Part shown: positions 1-7,714 of the stretch, one piece after another | How positions within the stretch are numbered: position 1 is the first letter of the stretch | How the letters are laid out: every line of letters begins with the position of its first letter | Assembly (NCBI GenBank): GCA_023381095.1 | Contig: JAMCTO010000214.1 | Span: forward strand, 1-9,062 | Length of the DNA stretch: 9,062 nucleotides | Direction: 5' to 3' | Source of the DNA: Bacillota bacterium | GTDB taxonomy: Bacteria; Bacillota; Sulfobacillia; Sulfobacillales; Sulfobacillaceae | Program-made: the position numbers and the translations under genes | Notes under the pieces: generated by a model | Seen by the model: the letters and a program-made list of their open reading frames with translations, nothing else | Told to the model about the DNA's origin: nothing | Databases searched by the model: none

Positions 1-130
1 AATTCGCGAGGCACGCGGACTTTCGATGGCACGCGTGATTTCTGGGAGCGTCAAGAGTTTTGTGTAAACCCGATTTAGGCTTGGGACAAGAGGTTGTGAG
101 AGCCAAGAAGAGGCTGCCGGAATTCGCAAA

Positions 131-266
131 TAGGACCCCCCCGGCTTTAGCCGTGCGGAGGTTCAGGCCTGTGGAGTGTCACATCCACCGTAGTAGCGAG
201 CTTTTGGCGAGGCGGGACACGTTGAAGCAGGAAAACTCTAGCATAGATACATTCGTCTATGTTTTT
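131..266 (+). ncRNA. Candidate TnpB guide RNA (omega RNA) region / element right end
   Basis: In IS200/IS605 elements the guide RNA overlaps the 3' end of tnpB and runs to the right end of the element. Consecutive hairpins are visible here. CGGC (142-145) pairs with GCCG (150-153) across a 4-base loop. GTGGA (171-175) pairs with TCCAC (184-188), with an inner TG/CA extension. CATAGA (242-247) pairs with TCTATG (256-261). These fall exactly where the tnpB-like tail ends. With tnpB apparently broken, the RNA may be a relic or may be served in trans by an intact copy elsewhere. The boundaries are approximate. Confidence 0.33.
240..266 (+). repeat. Subterminal hairpin followed by T5, candidate IS right-end structure
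   Basis: CATAGA at 242-247 and TCTATG at 256-261 form a perfect 6-bp stem with an 8-base loop. It extends by a G-T pair and an A-T pair to about 240/263, and TTTTT follows at 262-266. IS200/IS605 elements carry imperfect hairpins near their ends that are bound by TnpA, and this one lies just past the tnpB-like tail. Read alone, it could also be a weak intrinsic terminator, because the stem is A/T-rich. Confidence 0.4.
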
Positions 267-363
267 AGTAGCAGAACAATGCCCGTATTGAAAGCAGCAA
301 TAGGAACCGAAAACGTCACAAGTAGTCGATGGTTAAAAATCAGTCGCTCTCAAATTCTCTGAC

Positions 364-376
364 CCACTTTAAGTGG
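364..376. repeat. Short near-perfect palindrome CCACTTTAAGTGG
   Basis: CCACTT (364-369) and AAGTGG (371-376) are perfect inverted arms around one central base. The size fits a dimeric regulator operator or a small hairpin. No adjacent start codon explains it: it lies about 110 bases past the thioesterase stop and about 100 bases past the IS-like end. Its function is unknown. Confidence 0.35.
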
Positions 377-379
377 CGT

Positions 380-413
380 TCGGGGGCGTTAGTGCAGTCA
401 TATTTGCCCCCGA
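380..413. repeat. 8-bp GC-rich inverted repeat downstream of the thioesterase gene
   Basis: TCGGGGGC (380-387) and GCCCCCGA (406-413) are perfect inverted arms with an 18-base loop. The repeat lies about 75-105 bases beyond the thioesterase stop on the minus strand, so it could form a strong hairpin at the 3' end of that transcript. No T-tract follows on either strand, so it is not a textbook intrinsic terminator. A 3' stabilising stem or a transcription pause site is possible. Confidence 0.4.
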
Positions 414-486
414 TCAGCCGATTTTGCTATCCTTGCCCCCAGGAATGGACGCCCTCAACACGAAACGTTCTACCCCAACCGATGTA

Positions 487-975
487 TTATGTTTCCTGAG
501 CTTTTTGGCGATGCCGCAATCGTTCTGCCCGCCGTGTCACGGCCGCTTGAAATCGCGCTTCTTCTTCTGGTGTGCTAAGAATGAGACGCGGAATCTCGGT
601 CGGATGTCCGTCGGTGTCCAAGGCCACAAAAGTCAGATAGGCGGTACTGGTCTTTTTAATGTCTGCAATCGTTAAATCTTCCCGAAACACCTCGACCCCA
701 ATCTCCATAGACGTGCGTCCGGCCCAGTTAATTTGGGCCACTAAATGCACCACTTGGCCTACCGTTATCGGATGGAGAAACTCAAGACTATCAATGGATG
801 CCGTGACGGCCACACGTCCCGCGTGACGCGCCGCGGTCATGGCAGCCGCCAAGTCAATCCAGTGCATTACACGGCCACCCAAAATATTGCCCAAAATGTT
901 GGAATCACCCGGCAACACTAATTCCGTCATCTCGGTGCGCGAGTACAAAACGGTTCTTCCCTCAGTTAAATTCAC
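487..975 (-). CDS. Hotdog-fold acyl-CoA thioesterase (YkhA/BFIT-like)
   Basis: This is a 162-residue single-hotdog acyl-CoA hydrolase, cleaving acyl-CoA to free acid and CoA in the cytoplasm. Residues 22-41 hold the family motif PGDSNILGNILGGRVMHWID, corresponding to the usual P.D.N..G..FGG.LM.WID; D24 and N26 lie in the active-site region. ASIDSLEFLHPI (59-70) is the second hallmark, matching ASxDSVxFxxPI. The C-terminus (135-162) is a charged, probably helical tail. Length is normal for YkhA-type enzymes, which form hexamers from single domains. The start is GTG (973-975). A GGAAGTGA Shine-Dalgarno sequence sits 8 bases upstream and nothing better is in frame. The gene stands alone, divergent from the permease with an 81-base gap. 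The acyl chain preference cannot be read from sequence. Confidence 0.9.
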   Translation of the reverse strand: MNLTEGRTVLYSRTEMTELVLPGDSNILGNILGGRVMHWIDLAAAMTAARHAGRVAVTASIDSLEFLHPITVGQVVHLVAQINWAGRTSMEIGVEVFREDLTIADIKKTSTAYLTFVALDTDGHPTEIPRLILSTPEEEARFQAAVTRRAERLRHRQKAQET

Positions 976-1033
976 GCTTTAGGTCACTTCCTTGCAAGAT
1001 TTAGGCGCCCCAGGGACACTTGCCATCGATTGG

Positions 1034-1039
1034 TATAAG
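1034..1039 (+). promoter_or_regulatory. Possible extended -10 element for the permease
   Basis: TATAAG preceded by TG one base upstream (TGG-TATAAG, 1031-1039) forms an extended -10 element in the divergent intergenic region. No good -35 hexamer lies 16-19 bases upstream. Transcription would start near 1046, only about 11 bases before the ATG at 1057 but about 70 bases before the alternative TTG start at 1117. Confidence 0.35.
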
Positions 1040-1056
1040 GTCCGAGTGAGCGCCGC

Positions 1057-2553
1057 ATGCTAGATGACAATATCCAACATATCCAGTCTAGTCTAAACCA
1101 GAAGGGACGAATTGTATTGGGAATTAGAACCTCATCGGGTCGGTCAGGGCATACAAAAGCCAAACATCGGCAAGCGTTTCAAAAAGATCTCACCTCAGGG
1201 ACGTTAACCTTGCTGACCATTGGAGGAATAATGGGATCTGGCCTCTTCATGGCCAGCGGCTTGGTCATACGTCACGCGGGCCCGGTTTCTTTAGGTCTGT
1301 TCGCCGCCGGTGTGTTAGCAATGTATCTGGAGATTTCCGCTTTAGCGGAAATGTCGATTGCTACACCCACCCCAGGATCATTCTTAGTATATACCCAACA
1401 AGTGCTGGGGTCGGGTTGGACATTCGTCACCGGGTGGATTTTTTGGTTTTCCAGCGTATTAACCATGTCCAGCGAAGTCACGGCTGCAGCTTTGTTCACA
1501 CGGCTCTGGTTTCCCGGCATTGCCTTATGGATTTGGTCGCTGGTCTATTCTGTCCTGATTATCGCTATTAACTTCATTAGTGTGCGGGGTTTTGGCACCA
1601 TCGAAGGAATTATGGCAGGGGTCAAAACCACCGCCGTATTAGCATTCATCGGTGCCGTCATCTTGTCGTTGTTTCATGTATTCCCAGGTTCGCGAATTCC
1701 TGCCAACCCGCTGCATAATTTTACCGCTTACGGAGGGTGGTTGCCCAATGGATGGTATGGAGCGATGCCCGCTATGCTCCTGATTCTCTTTAGCTACGCT
1801 GGCACCGGGGTCATTGGCTTGGCTGCCGCGGAGACCAAAAACCCCACTCCAACCATTCGTTCAGCCGTTCGCAACACGGTGCTTCTCATTACCGTGATGT
1901 ATCTGGGTGCCATTTTCCTGATTCTTGCATTGGTTCCGTGGAACCATATGTCGTCTCACATTAGTCCCTTTATCCTGGCGCTGCGCGCAACACACATTCC
2001 TTATGGCAGCTTAACTATGAACATTGTATTGCTGTTCGCCGTACTTTCTACTATGAACGCTGCCTTGTACTCCAATGTCCGTGTGTTGTATGGATTAGCG
2101 CACGCAGGTCATGCCCCCAAGACTTTGGGCAAACTCAACAATAAAGGCTTGCCTACGCATGCCATTTGGATGAGTGCAGGCCTCTTGGCTCTCACCATTG
2201 TCTTAGCCTATCTGCTGCCGGCTAAGGCTTATGCCTATCTGGTCACCGCGACCGGATTTCAAGCCATGTTCATTTGGTTGATGGTGCTTTTGACCCACCT
2301 CTATTACCGCCCTTATCTGCAAAAACACCACCCGGAGAAATTATCCTATAAACTTTGGGGATTTCCCTACACCACCATTTTTGTGATGGTGATTGTTATC
2401 GTTGCGTTAGTGGTGTCACCGCTCGCCAAAGGCGAGTTGTATGGGGCAGTGGTTGGTTTCGCCGGGATATTAATTGCGTGGATCGCATGGCTTATTGCCA
2501 AACCCTATCTATTGGCCCATGCCCCTAATACCAACGGCGAAGGACGCGTCTAA
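1057..2553 (+). CDS. Amino acid permease, APC superfamily (AAT-type)
   Basis: This is a 498-residue integral membrane transporter with about 12 predicted transmembrane helices, expected to import amino acids by proton symport across the cytoplasmic membrane. TM1 carries GGIMGSGLF (56-64), the unwound substrate-binding motif of APC transporters. TM6 onward has FSYAGTGVIGLAAAETKNP (245-263), the AAT-family signature with E259. LSTMNAALYSNVRVLYGLA (330-348) followed by GHAPKTLGKLNNKGLPTHA (351-369) matches the TM8 and loop signature of this family. The first ~37 residues are hydrophilic and not family-like. The ATG at 1057 has no convincing Shine-Dalgarno sequence, whereas an in-frame TTG at 1117 has AAGGGA (1102-1107) 9 bases upstream and would give 478 residues, closer to family norms. 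Substrate is unknown. The 3' end overlaps the convergent rlmD gene by 45 bases. Confidence 0.9.
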   Translation: MLDDNIQHIQSSLNQKGRIVLGIRTSSGRSGHTKAKHRQAFQKDLTSGTLTLLTIGGIMGSGLFMASGLVIRHAGPVSLGLFAAGVLAMYLEISALAEMSIATPTPGSFLVYTQQVLGSGWTFVTGWIFWFSSVLTMSSEVTAAALFTRLWFPGIALWIWSLVYSVLIIAINFISVRGFGTIEGIMAGVKTTAVLAFIGAVILSLFHVFPGSRIPANPLHNFTAYGGWLPNGWYGAMPAMLLILFSYAGTGVIGLAAAETKNPTPTIRSAVRNTVLLITVMYLGAIFLILALVPWNHMSSHISPFILALRATHIPYGSLTMNIVLLFAVLSTMNAALYSNVRVLYGLAHAGHAPKTLGKLNNKGLPTHAIWMSAGLLALTIVLAYLLPAKAYAYLVTATGFQAMFIWLMVLLTHLYYRPYLQKHHPEKLSYKLWGFPYTTIFVMVIVIVALVVSPLAKGELYGAVVGFAGILIAWIAWLIAKPYLLAHAPNTNGEGRV

Positions 2554-3882
2554 TATCGCCACCGCCTCAACATGATCGGTGCGCGGGAACATGTCGACCG
2601 GCGTCACCCGCATAAGTTGGTAGTGCTGTTTCAGCAATCCGATATCCCTGGCTAGGGTATCGGGATTGCAGCTAACATAGATTAATCGGTTAACGTGCAC
2701 CTTGTTCAACGCATTAATCACATCAGGAAACAGCCCCGCGCGGGGTGGATCCAAAATCACAGCACCTGGCATTTCCTGATCATGAGCGGCCCATACGGGA
2801 ATGACTTTCTCGGCTTGGCCCAATACCATCACGACGTTGGTTATCCCGTTCTCGGCAATGTTGGCGTCAGCATCTAGAACTGCTTGACGGTTCACTTCCA
2901 AGGCCTTGACTTGGGCTGCACGTTCTGAAGCCAAAATAGCCAAAGTACCCACACCCGCATACAAGTCCCAGACCACCCGAGTGTGATCGGGAATCGCGCC
3001 AATGGCCAATCGATACAATGTCTCCACTTGCACAGGATTAACCTGAAAGAAGGATTCGAACGAAACCACAAACGACTTCCCTAAAATTTTTTCATGAATA
3101 TTCTGTTGCCCAGCCAATAGGCGGGTTTCCGCTCCCAATACCCGATTAGTGCGAACTTCATTGAAATTCGCCCCTACTCCGGCTAACTGGGGCAAGTTCG
3201 CGACCATCCTATCGGCAAGTTGTTGCAAACGATCATCCCAGCGGCTCACCACCAACAGTGCCAGTATCCGCTGTTCTTGGCCAGACGACCGTAACAACAA
3301 ATGGCGTAAAACTCCGTGGCCGGTCCCTTCATCGTAGGGAGGAAGCGCCAACTCATTAGCCATGGCTTTGATCTGGAGGAGGAGGCCATTAATCTTTACG
3401 TCCTGAATGTCACAATGGTCGGCAGCCACCACACGATGAGTCCCGCGGGCGTAAAGACCCAAAAATGCCTGACCCGGCACTCCACCCCAGGGAAACTGCC
3501 CTTTATTGCGATATCCATACGGATCCGCCATCCCCACGATGGGATCCACCACCGGATTGGGGATTTCTGCAATGCGTAACAACGCCTGGCGCACACGGTC
3601 TTCTTTGTAGGCCAATTCCTCACGATATTCCCAATGTTGAAAAGCACACCCGCCGCATTGGTCAAAAATGGGGCACCGAGGCGTGATCCGTGCAGGCGAC
3701 GAATACAGACGCTCAATCACCCGGGCTCGAGAAAAATTTTTGCGTACCTCGGTGACGACGGCTTCAACATTTTCTCCAGGCAGGGCTCCCGCAACGAAGA
3801 CGACACGGCCCTCATCATCACGCGCCACCCCTTCCCCATGTTGCCCCATCCGATCAATATGAACTTTGATGGAATTAGCCAT
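2509..3882 (-). CDS. rlmD: 23S rRNA (uracil-C5)-methyltransferase, RlmD/RlmCD type
   Basis: This is a 457-residue SAM-dependent RNA m5U methyltransferase of the TrmA/RlmC/RlmD family. A TRAM RNA-binding domain occupies about residues 1-58. C70, C76, C79 and C157 form the expected [4Fe-4S] ligand set (CPIFDQCGGC, then HCD). SAM-binding motifs are FFQVNP (278-283) and DLYAGVGT (306-313), with DPPR at 378-381. The catalytic nucleophile is C405 in SCNP, and E439 in DHVEA is the expected general base. In Firmicutes one enzyme of this type can modify both U747 and U1939 of 23S rRNA, so RlmCD activity is possible; it could also be a paralogue with a different target. It is last in the gatC operon. 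Its ATG lies inside the end of the carboxypeptidase gene (8-base overlap) with only a weak ribosome site, suggesting coupled translation. The last ~12 residues extend past the conserved core into the permease overlap. Confidence 0.9.
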   Translation of the reverse strand: MANSIKVHIDRMGQHGEGVARDDEGRVVFVAGALPGENVEAVVTEVRKNFSRARVIERLYSSPARITPRCPIFDQCGGCAFQHWEYREELAYKEDRVRQALLRIAEIPNPVVDPIVGMADPYGYRNKGQFPWGGVPGQAFLGLYARGTHRVVAADHCDIQDVKINGLLLQIKAMANELALPPYDEGTGHGVLRHLLLRSSGQEQRILALLVVSRWDDRLQQLADRMVANLPQLAGVGANFNEVRTNRVLGAETRLLAGQQNIHEKILGKSFVVSFESFFQVNPVQVETLYRLAIGAIPDHTRVVWDLYAGVGTLAILASERAAQVKALEVNRQAVLDADANIAENGITNVVMVLGQAEKVIPVWAAHDQEMPGAVILDPPRAGLFPDVINALNKVHVNRLIYVSCNPDTLARDIGLLKQHYQLMRVTPVDMFPRTDHVEAVAILDASFAVGIRGMGQ

Positions 3883-4798
3883 TGACGGTGACCGCAGGCT
3901 GATCCAACCATACCTGATGGTCCCTGATGGAGAGGTTTACTCCCATGGGGACGGTTACCTTGCGAGGGCCATGTCCCGCTGGCAGTCCCCACCAAAGGGG
4001 AATCCGGGTTCGTTCGCAGATATCACGCACCACATGCGCCGCGGTATACTCGGCCATGTCCTTGGGCGGGTCACATTGGGTCGCCTCTCCGAATACCACA
4101 CCTTTGACCTCTAAAAGTGCTCCTGATAACCAAAGATGAGTCATCATGCGGTCAATGCGGTAAATTGGTTCATTGACTTCTTCCAAATAGAGGATTTTTC
4201 CGCGAGGCTGCACAGCGTAAGGAGTGCCTAGGCTTTCCGCCACCAGCGACAGATTGCCCCCAGTCCAGGGCGTGTTTTCCAGGTGATCAGGTGTCCATGG
4301 GTTCATGGGTTCCAGCGGCGTATCACCTATCAGCCCACATCCGCCGGTCAACAAATGCAACGCATCATCGCCGTTTTTTGTTGACCACTCCATTTCCGCA
4401 ATTGGCCCATGAAACGTCACCCAGTCACAACGACCCTGGAAATATAGATGCAGGGCTGTGATATCACTATATCCCAGCAATATTTTAGGGGGCACCCGGT
4501 TCCAATCTATGCGGTCTAAATAGGGAAAGGTGCGCATTGATCCCCAACCGCCCCGGGCTAGGAATATGGCGTCCACCCTGTCGTCCAAAATGGCATCCAT
4601 CAAATCTTGGGCGCGATCCTGATCTTGTCCCGCTAGATATCCCCATTGATGGAAGACATGCTCTCCAAGCGTCACCCGATACCCACGTGCCGTCAATGTC
4701 CTCAATCCCAAGTCTAATCGAGCCGGATCCACCCGGCCTGCGGTGGCCACGATCCGCACGTGGGACCCCTCTTGCAAGGCACGCGGAACTTTAGGCAT
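3875..4798 (-). CDS. Peptidase S66 family LD-carboxypeptidase (LdcA/MccF-like)
   Basis: This is a 307-residue serine peptidase of family S66. LdcA members remove the terminal D-Ala from murein tetrapeptides during peptidoglycan recycling. MccF members cleave amide-linked aminoacyl nucleotides, so substrate is uncertain. The catalytic triad is visible. The nucleophile is S111 in LLGYSDITALH. The glutamate is E206 in LYLEEVNEP. The histidine is H276 in GLPAGHGPRKVTVPMG. The N-terminal oxyanion-region motif LARGGWGSMR is at 80-89. Length is typical and no signal peptide is seen, which fits a cytoplasmic enzyme. The ATG is embedded in the gatB stop region (ATGCCTAA, 8-base overlap), with GGAGG (4811-4815) 12 bases upstream inside gatB. 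Overlap with rlmD downstream is also 8 bases. Cotranscription with gatCAB is inferred from the overlaps. Confidence 0.9.
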   Translation of the reverse strand: MPKVPRALQEGSHVRIVATAGRVDPARLDLGLRTLTARGYRVTLGEHVFHQWGYLAGQDQDRAQDLMDAILDDRVDAIFLARGGWGSMRTFPYLDRIDWNRVPPKILLGYSDITALHLYFQGRCDWVTFHGPIAEMEWSTKNGDDALHLLTGGCGLIGDTPLEPMNPWTPDHLENTPWTGGNLSLVAESLGTPYAVQPRGKILYLEEVNEPIYRIDRMMTHLWLSGALLEVKGVVFGEATQCDPPKDMAEYTAAHVVRDICERTRIPLWWGLPAGHGPRKVTVPMGVNLSIRDHQVWLDQPAVTVNG

Positions 4799-6251
4799 AA
4801 GTTGCTAAGACCTCCCGAAGCAATGCATTCACTAAATCAGGCTTAGCTTGTCCTTTAGTCTGCTTCATCACTTGGCCGACTAAAAACGCTAGGGCCTTTT
4901 CTTTGCCGCTCAAAAAGTCTTGGACCACAGCAGGATTGGCGGTGACCACAGCAGACACAATTTCCTTGATGGCGTTGTGGTCGGTGATTTGAATTAATCC
5001 TAGACGTTTTACCACTGCCTCCGCCGTCTCCCCAGTCTCAAACATGGTCTCCAAAACCTCTTTGGCCATTTTCCCCGAGAGCGTGCCCGAGATAATCAGG
5101 GAGAGCAAGGATGCCAGTCCACCCGCGTTCACTTTCGGTGCAGCAAAGCTTAAGCCTTTGGCGTTCACTAACCGCGAATAATCGGACAACAGCCAGTTTG
5201 TGACCAGCCGAACGTCGGGGACTAACTCCACGACTTGAGCCCAATAATGGTAAAGGTTCAGGTCTTGCACCAACACCTCGGCATCACGCTCCGCAACCCC
5301 GCGTTGCGCCAGGTATTGCCTCAGCTCATCCGGCAATTGGGGCAAAGCTTCTCGCTGATCCTGGAGCCAAGTTTCGCTCAAAACCAGAGGAGGCAGGTCC
5401 GGTTCTGGAAAGTACCGGTAGTCATTGGCTTCCTCTTTACTGCGCTGACTGTAGGTACTGCCACTGGCGTCATCAAATCCTCGGGTTTCTTTGACAATTC
5501 TCTGCCCCGTTTGCAGCAGTTGTCTTTGACGGCCAATTTCGAACTCAATGCCCCGCTGCACGTTGCGAAACGAATTGACATTTTTAATCTCAACCCGCGG
5601 CAAATCCGCCAAAGACCCGGTATAGTCCAACGGCCGCAACGAAACGTTAGCATCACATCGCATCGAGCCTTCTTCCATCCTTAGGTCTGAGATCTCCAAA
5701 TAACTAAGAATGGTTCTCAGCTCAACCAGATATTGGCGAGCTTCTTCGGGGGAATGCATCTCGGGTCGGGACACAATTTCAATCAAGGGCACGCCAGCAC
5801 GGTTTAAATCCACCAAAGACCCCTCAGCGTCCCCTAGTCGTTGCCCCAAATGATTCAATTTCCCAGCATCTTCTTCCATGTGAATACGTTCAATCCCAAT
5901 ATCGCGTTTGCCAATGGAGGTTTGAATGGTTACGTGTCCGTTTTCCGCCAATGGCTGGTCATATTGTGAAATTTGGTAAGCCTTGGGGAGATCGGGATAA
6001 AAATATTGTTTACGGTCAAACTTGCTGTGGGAATTTACTGTACAGTGCAGTGCCAATGCCGCCCGAGTCGCCAGCGCGACTGCTTCGCCATTTAACACCG
6101 GCAACACGCCCGGCATCCCCAGACAAACTGGACAGGTTTGGCTGTTGGGATCTTGGCCAAAGGCATTGGCACATCCACAAAATAACTTGGTTTGGGTCTT
6201 AAGTTCTACGTGAACCTCAAGCCCTATTACCACTTCATATTGATTCGTCAT
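4791..6251 (-). CDS. gatB: Asp-tRNA(Asn)/Glu-tRNA(Gln) amidotransferase subunit B
   Basis: This is the 486-residue tRNA-binding and kinase subunit of GatCAB. It phosphorylates the side-chain carboxylate of Glu-tRNA(Gln) or Asp-tRNA(Asn), then lets it react with ammonia from GatA. Family blocks in order are YEVVIGLEVHVELKT (5-19), zinc-site cysteines C25, C27, C40 and C43, KFDRKQYFYPDLPKAYQISQ (77-96), MEEDAGKL (125-132), DLNRAGVPLIEIVSRPE (148-164), and further on MEEGSMRCDANVSLR and EIKNVNSFRNV. The C-terminal part matches the helical and YqeY-like tail domain that grips the tRNA elbow. A longer in-frame start (GTG at 6278, 495 residues) exists. The ATG at 6251 is preferred because GGGGGGA lies 7 bases upstream, it gives ATGA overlap with gatA, and it places the conserved block at the usual distance. 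Confidence 0.97.
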   Translation of the reverse strand: MTNQYEVVIGLEVHVELKTQTKLFCGCANAFGQDPNSQTCPVCLGMPGVLPVLNGEAVALATRAALALHCTVNSHSKFDRKQYFYPDLPKAYQISQYDQPLAENGHVTIQTSIGKRDIGIERIHMEEDAGKLNHLGQRLGDAEGSLVDLNRAGVPLIEIVSRPEMHSPEEARQYLVELRTILSYLEISDLRMEEGSMRCDANVSLRPLDYTGSLADLPRVEIKNVNSFRNVQRGIEFEIGRQRQLLQTGQRIVKETRGFDDASGSTYSQRSKEEANDYRYFPEPDLPPLVLSETWLQDQREALPQLPDELRQYLAQRGVAERDAEVLVQDLNLYHYWAQVVELVPDVRLVTNWLLSDYSRLVNAKGLSFAAPKVNAGGLASLLSLIISGTLSGKMAKEVLETMFETGETAEAVVKRLGLIQITDHNAIKEIVSAVVTANPAVVQDFLSGKEKALAFLVGQVMKQTKGQAKPDLVNALLREVLATYA

Positions 6252-7714
6252 TCTTGAATCCCCCCAGACAATGGCCACTCAGGCGTGGGCAAAATGGCCT
6301 CCAAAGCGCTGGCAGCGCTTAACACACGGTCTTCGGCTAACGGAGGCCCCATCCATTGCAATCCTACCGGCAATCGGTCCACCAATCCGATAGGCTGGGA
6401 TAACCCGGGGATTCCGGCTAAATTGGTGGTCACGGTAAATATGTCCGTTAAGTACATTTGGAGCGGATCGAGATCGCGCTCTCCTAACCTAAATGGAAGA
6501 TCTGCAACCGTAGGCGTCACTATCAAGTCCACCTTGTCGAAGGCTTTGTCGAAGTCTTGCCGGATCAAGGTTCGTACCTTCTGCGCCTTAAGATAGTAGG
6601 CATCATAATAGCCAGCTGACAGGGCGTGAGTTCCCAACAAGATTCGCCGTTTTACTTCCGATCCAAATCCTTCTTGGCGGGTATTTTGGTACATGTGAAT
6701 CAAGTCGTCTCCCGCAACCCTTAAGCCATAGCGCACTCCATCATACCGCGACAGGTTAGATGAGGCTTCCGCTGGGGCAATTAAGTAATATGTCGCAATG
6801 GCATAGCGGGTGTGAGGCAAGGAAATGGGAATCAAATCCGCGCCGAACTCGCGCAACCGATCAAGAGTTTTCTCGATAAGGGTTCGTACGCGGATATCAA
6901 TACCTTCACCAAAATATTCTTCCGGCAAACCAATACGCAACGACTGTAGCGCGGTCGGCATCGGTGCTTCCGATATTATGCCCACATCTAACGATGTAGC
7001 GTCTTTTGCATCGTGCCGCGCAATGAGGTGAAGGGTTCGCGCCAAATCTCGCACACTGCGTGCCAAAGGTCCTATCTGGTCCAGACTGGACGCGTAGGCA
7101 ATAAGTCCATATCGTGACACACGCCCATACGTCGGTTTTATGCCAAATACACCGCAATAGCTGGCTGGCAAACGTATCGAACCACCCGTATCCGATCCTA
7201 ACGCCAAGGGCACCATCCTGGACGCGACTGCGGCCGCAGATCCGCCGCTGGACCCCCCTGGCACCCGTGTGGGATCCCACGGGTTGCGAGTCACCCCGAA
7301 GGCCGAGTGCTCCGTCGAAGACCCCATAGCAAACTCATCCATGTTGGTTTTGCCCACCACAATGGCCCCGGCTCGTTCCAATAGTTCCACCACGGTTGCG
7401 TTGTATGGCGACCGAAACCCCTCCAGAATTTTCGAGCCTGCAGTAGTCGGCATGTCTATCGTCACCATGTTGTCCTTAATGGCCACCGGCACCCCGGCCA
7501 ATGGGAGATTTGCCTTAGCCTCCCGCGTCACATTGTGGTCCATAAAACGTGCTTTGGCCAACGCCCCTTCCGCGTCAACATGCAAGAACGCATGGACGGT
7601 GGGATTCGTGCTTTCAATGCGGGACAGTGCCTCTTCAACGCATTCCACCGCAGAGACTTCACCACGTTGCACATGGTCCGCGGTTTGGACTGCATCCCAA
7701 TCAATCATCCCCAT
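6248..7714 (-). CDS. gatA: Asp-tRNA(Asn)/Glu-tRNA(Gln) amidotransferase subunit A
   Basis: This is the 488-residue glutaminase subunit of GatCAB, an amidase-signature enzyme that hydrolyses glutamine and channels ammonia to GatB. The Ser-cisSer-Lys triad is clear: K80 in [10 protein letters not shown]155 in [10 protein letters not shown] and S179 in [36 protein letters not shown] (196-215) is the strongly conserved GatA block. Length matches bacterial GatA (about 485). The ATG at 7714 shares a base with the gatC stop (TAATG). GGAGGA (7723-7728) lies 8 bases upstream, inside the end of gatC. A second ATG two codons later is less well spaced. The stop overlaps the gatB start as ATGA. Translation of the three subunits is therefore likely coupled, fitting an equimolar complex. 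Confidence 0.98.
   Translation of the reverse strand: MGMIDWDAVQTADHVQRGEVSAVECVEEALSRIESTNPTVHAFLHVDAEGALAKARFMDHNVTREAKANLPLAGVPVAIKDNMVTIDMPTTAGSKILEGFRSPYNATVVELLERAGAIVVGKTNMDEFAMGSSTEHSAFGVTRNPWDPTRVPGGSSGGSAAAVASRMVPLALGSDTGGSIRLPASYCGVFGIKPTYGRVSRYGLIAYASSLDQIGPLARSVRDLARTLHLIARHDAKDATSLDVGIISEAPMPTALQSLRIGLPEEYFGEGIDIRVRTLIEKTLDRLREFGADLIPISLPHTRYAIATYYLIAPAEASSNLSRYDGVRYGLRVAGDDLIHMYQNTRQEGFGSEVKRRILLGTHALSAGYYDAYYLKAQKVRTLIRQDFDKAFDKVDLIVTPTVADLPFRLGERDLDPLQMYLTDIFTVTTNLAGIPGLSQPIGLVDRLPVGLQWMGPPLAEDRVLSAASALEAILPTPEWPLSGGIQE

Larger units (their letters stand above)
2..362 (+). pseudogene. Decayed TnpB (IS200/IS605-type) C-terminal remnant
   Basis: Two pieces in different frames look like fragments of a TnpB nuclease. 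Positions 2-67 read as a short tail containing ARGLSMARVIS and ending in a stop. This resembles the TnpB stretch just before the zinc-finger region (typically 'RGLSMA..I.DA.W..F'). A second open frame (60-362, TTG start) carries KRLPEFANRTPPALAVRRFR followed by PVECHIHRSSELLARRDTLK and then QEN. This resembles the basic, poorly structured C-terminal tail of TnpB proteins, which often has PVE...LKQE. The zinc-finger and final RuvC segment expected between the pieces is absent, so an internal deletion plus frameshift is inferred. The window edge cuts off anything upstream. The open frame beyond the QEN residues (about position 233) is probably non-coding read-through. The assignment rests on remembered family patterns, not an alignment. 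Confidence 0.42.

Noticed and set aside
3717..3995. 92-residue minus-strand frame across the peptidase-rlmD junction
   Set aside because: It is out of frame with two well-supported genes that overlap there, and it has no motif of its own.
5235..5684. 149-residue plus-strand open frame inside gatB
   Set aside because: It is antisense to conserved gatB sequence, with no independent motif or ribosome site. It is a shadow frame.
6252..6278. GTG start giving a 495-residue GatB
   Set aside because: The ATG at 6251 has a better ribosome site, the ATGA overlap with gatA and the normal family N-terminus.
6906..7280. 124-residue minus-strand frame within gatA
   Set aside because: It is an alternate frame of the highly conserved amidase core with unusual composition. 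It is a shadow frame.
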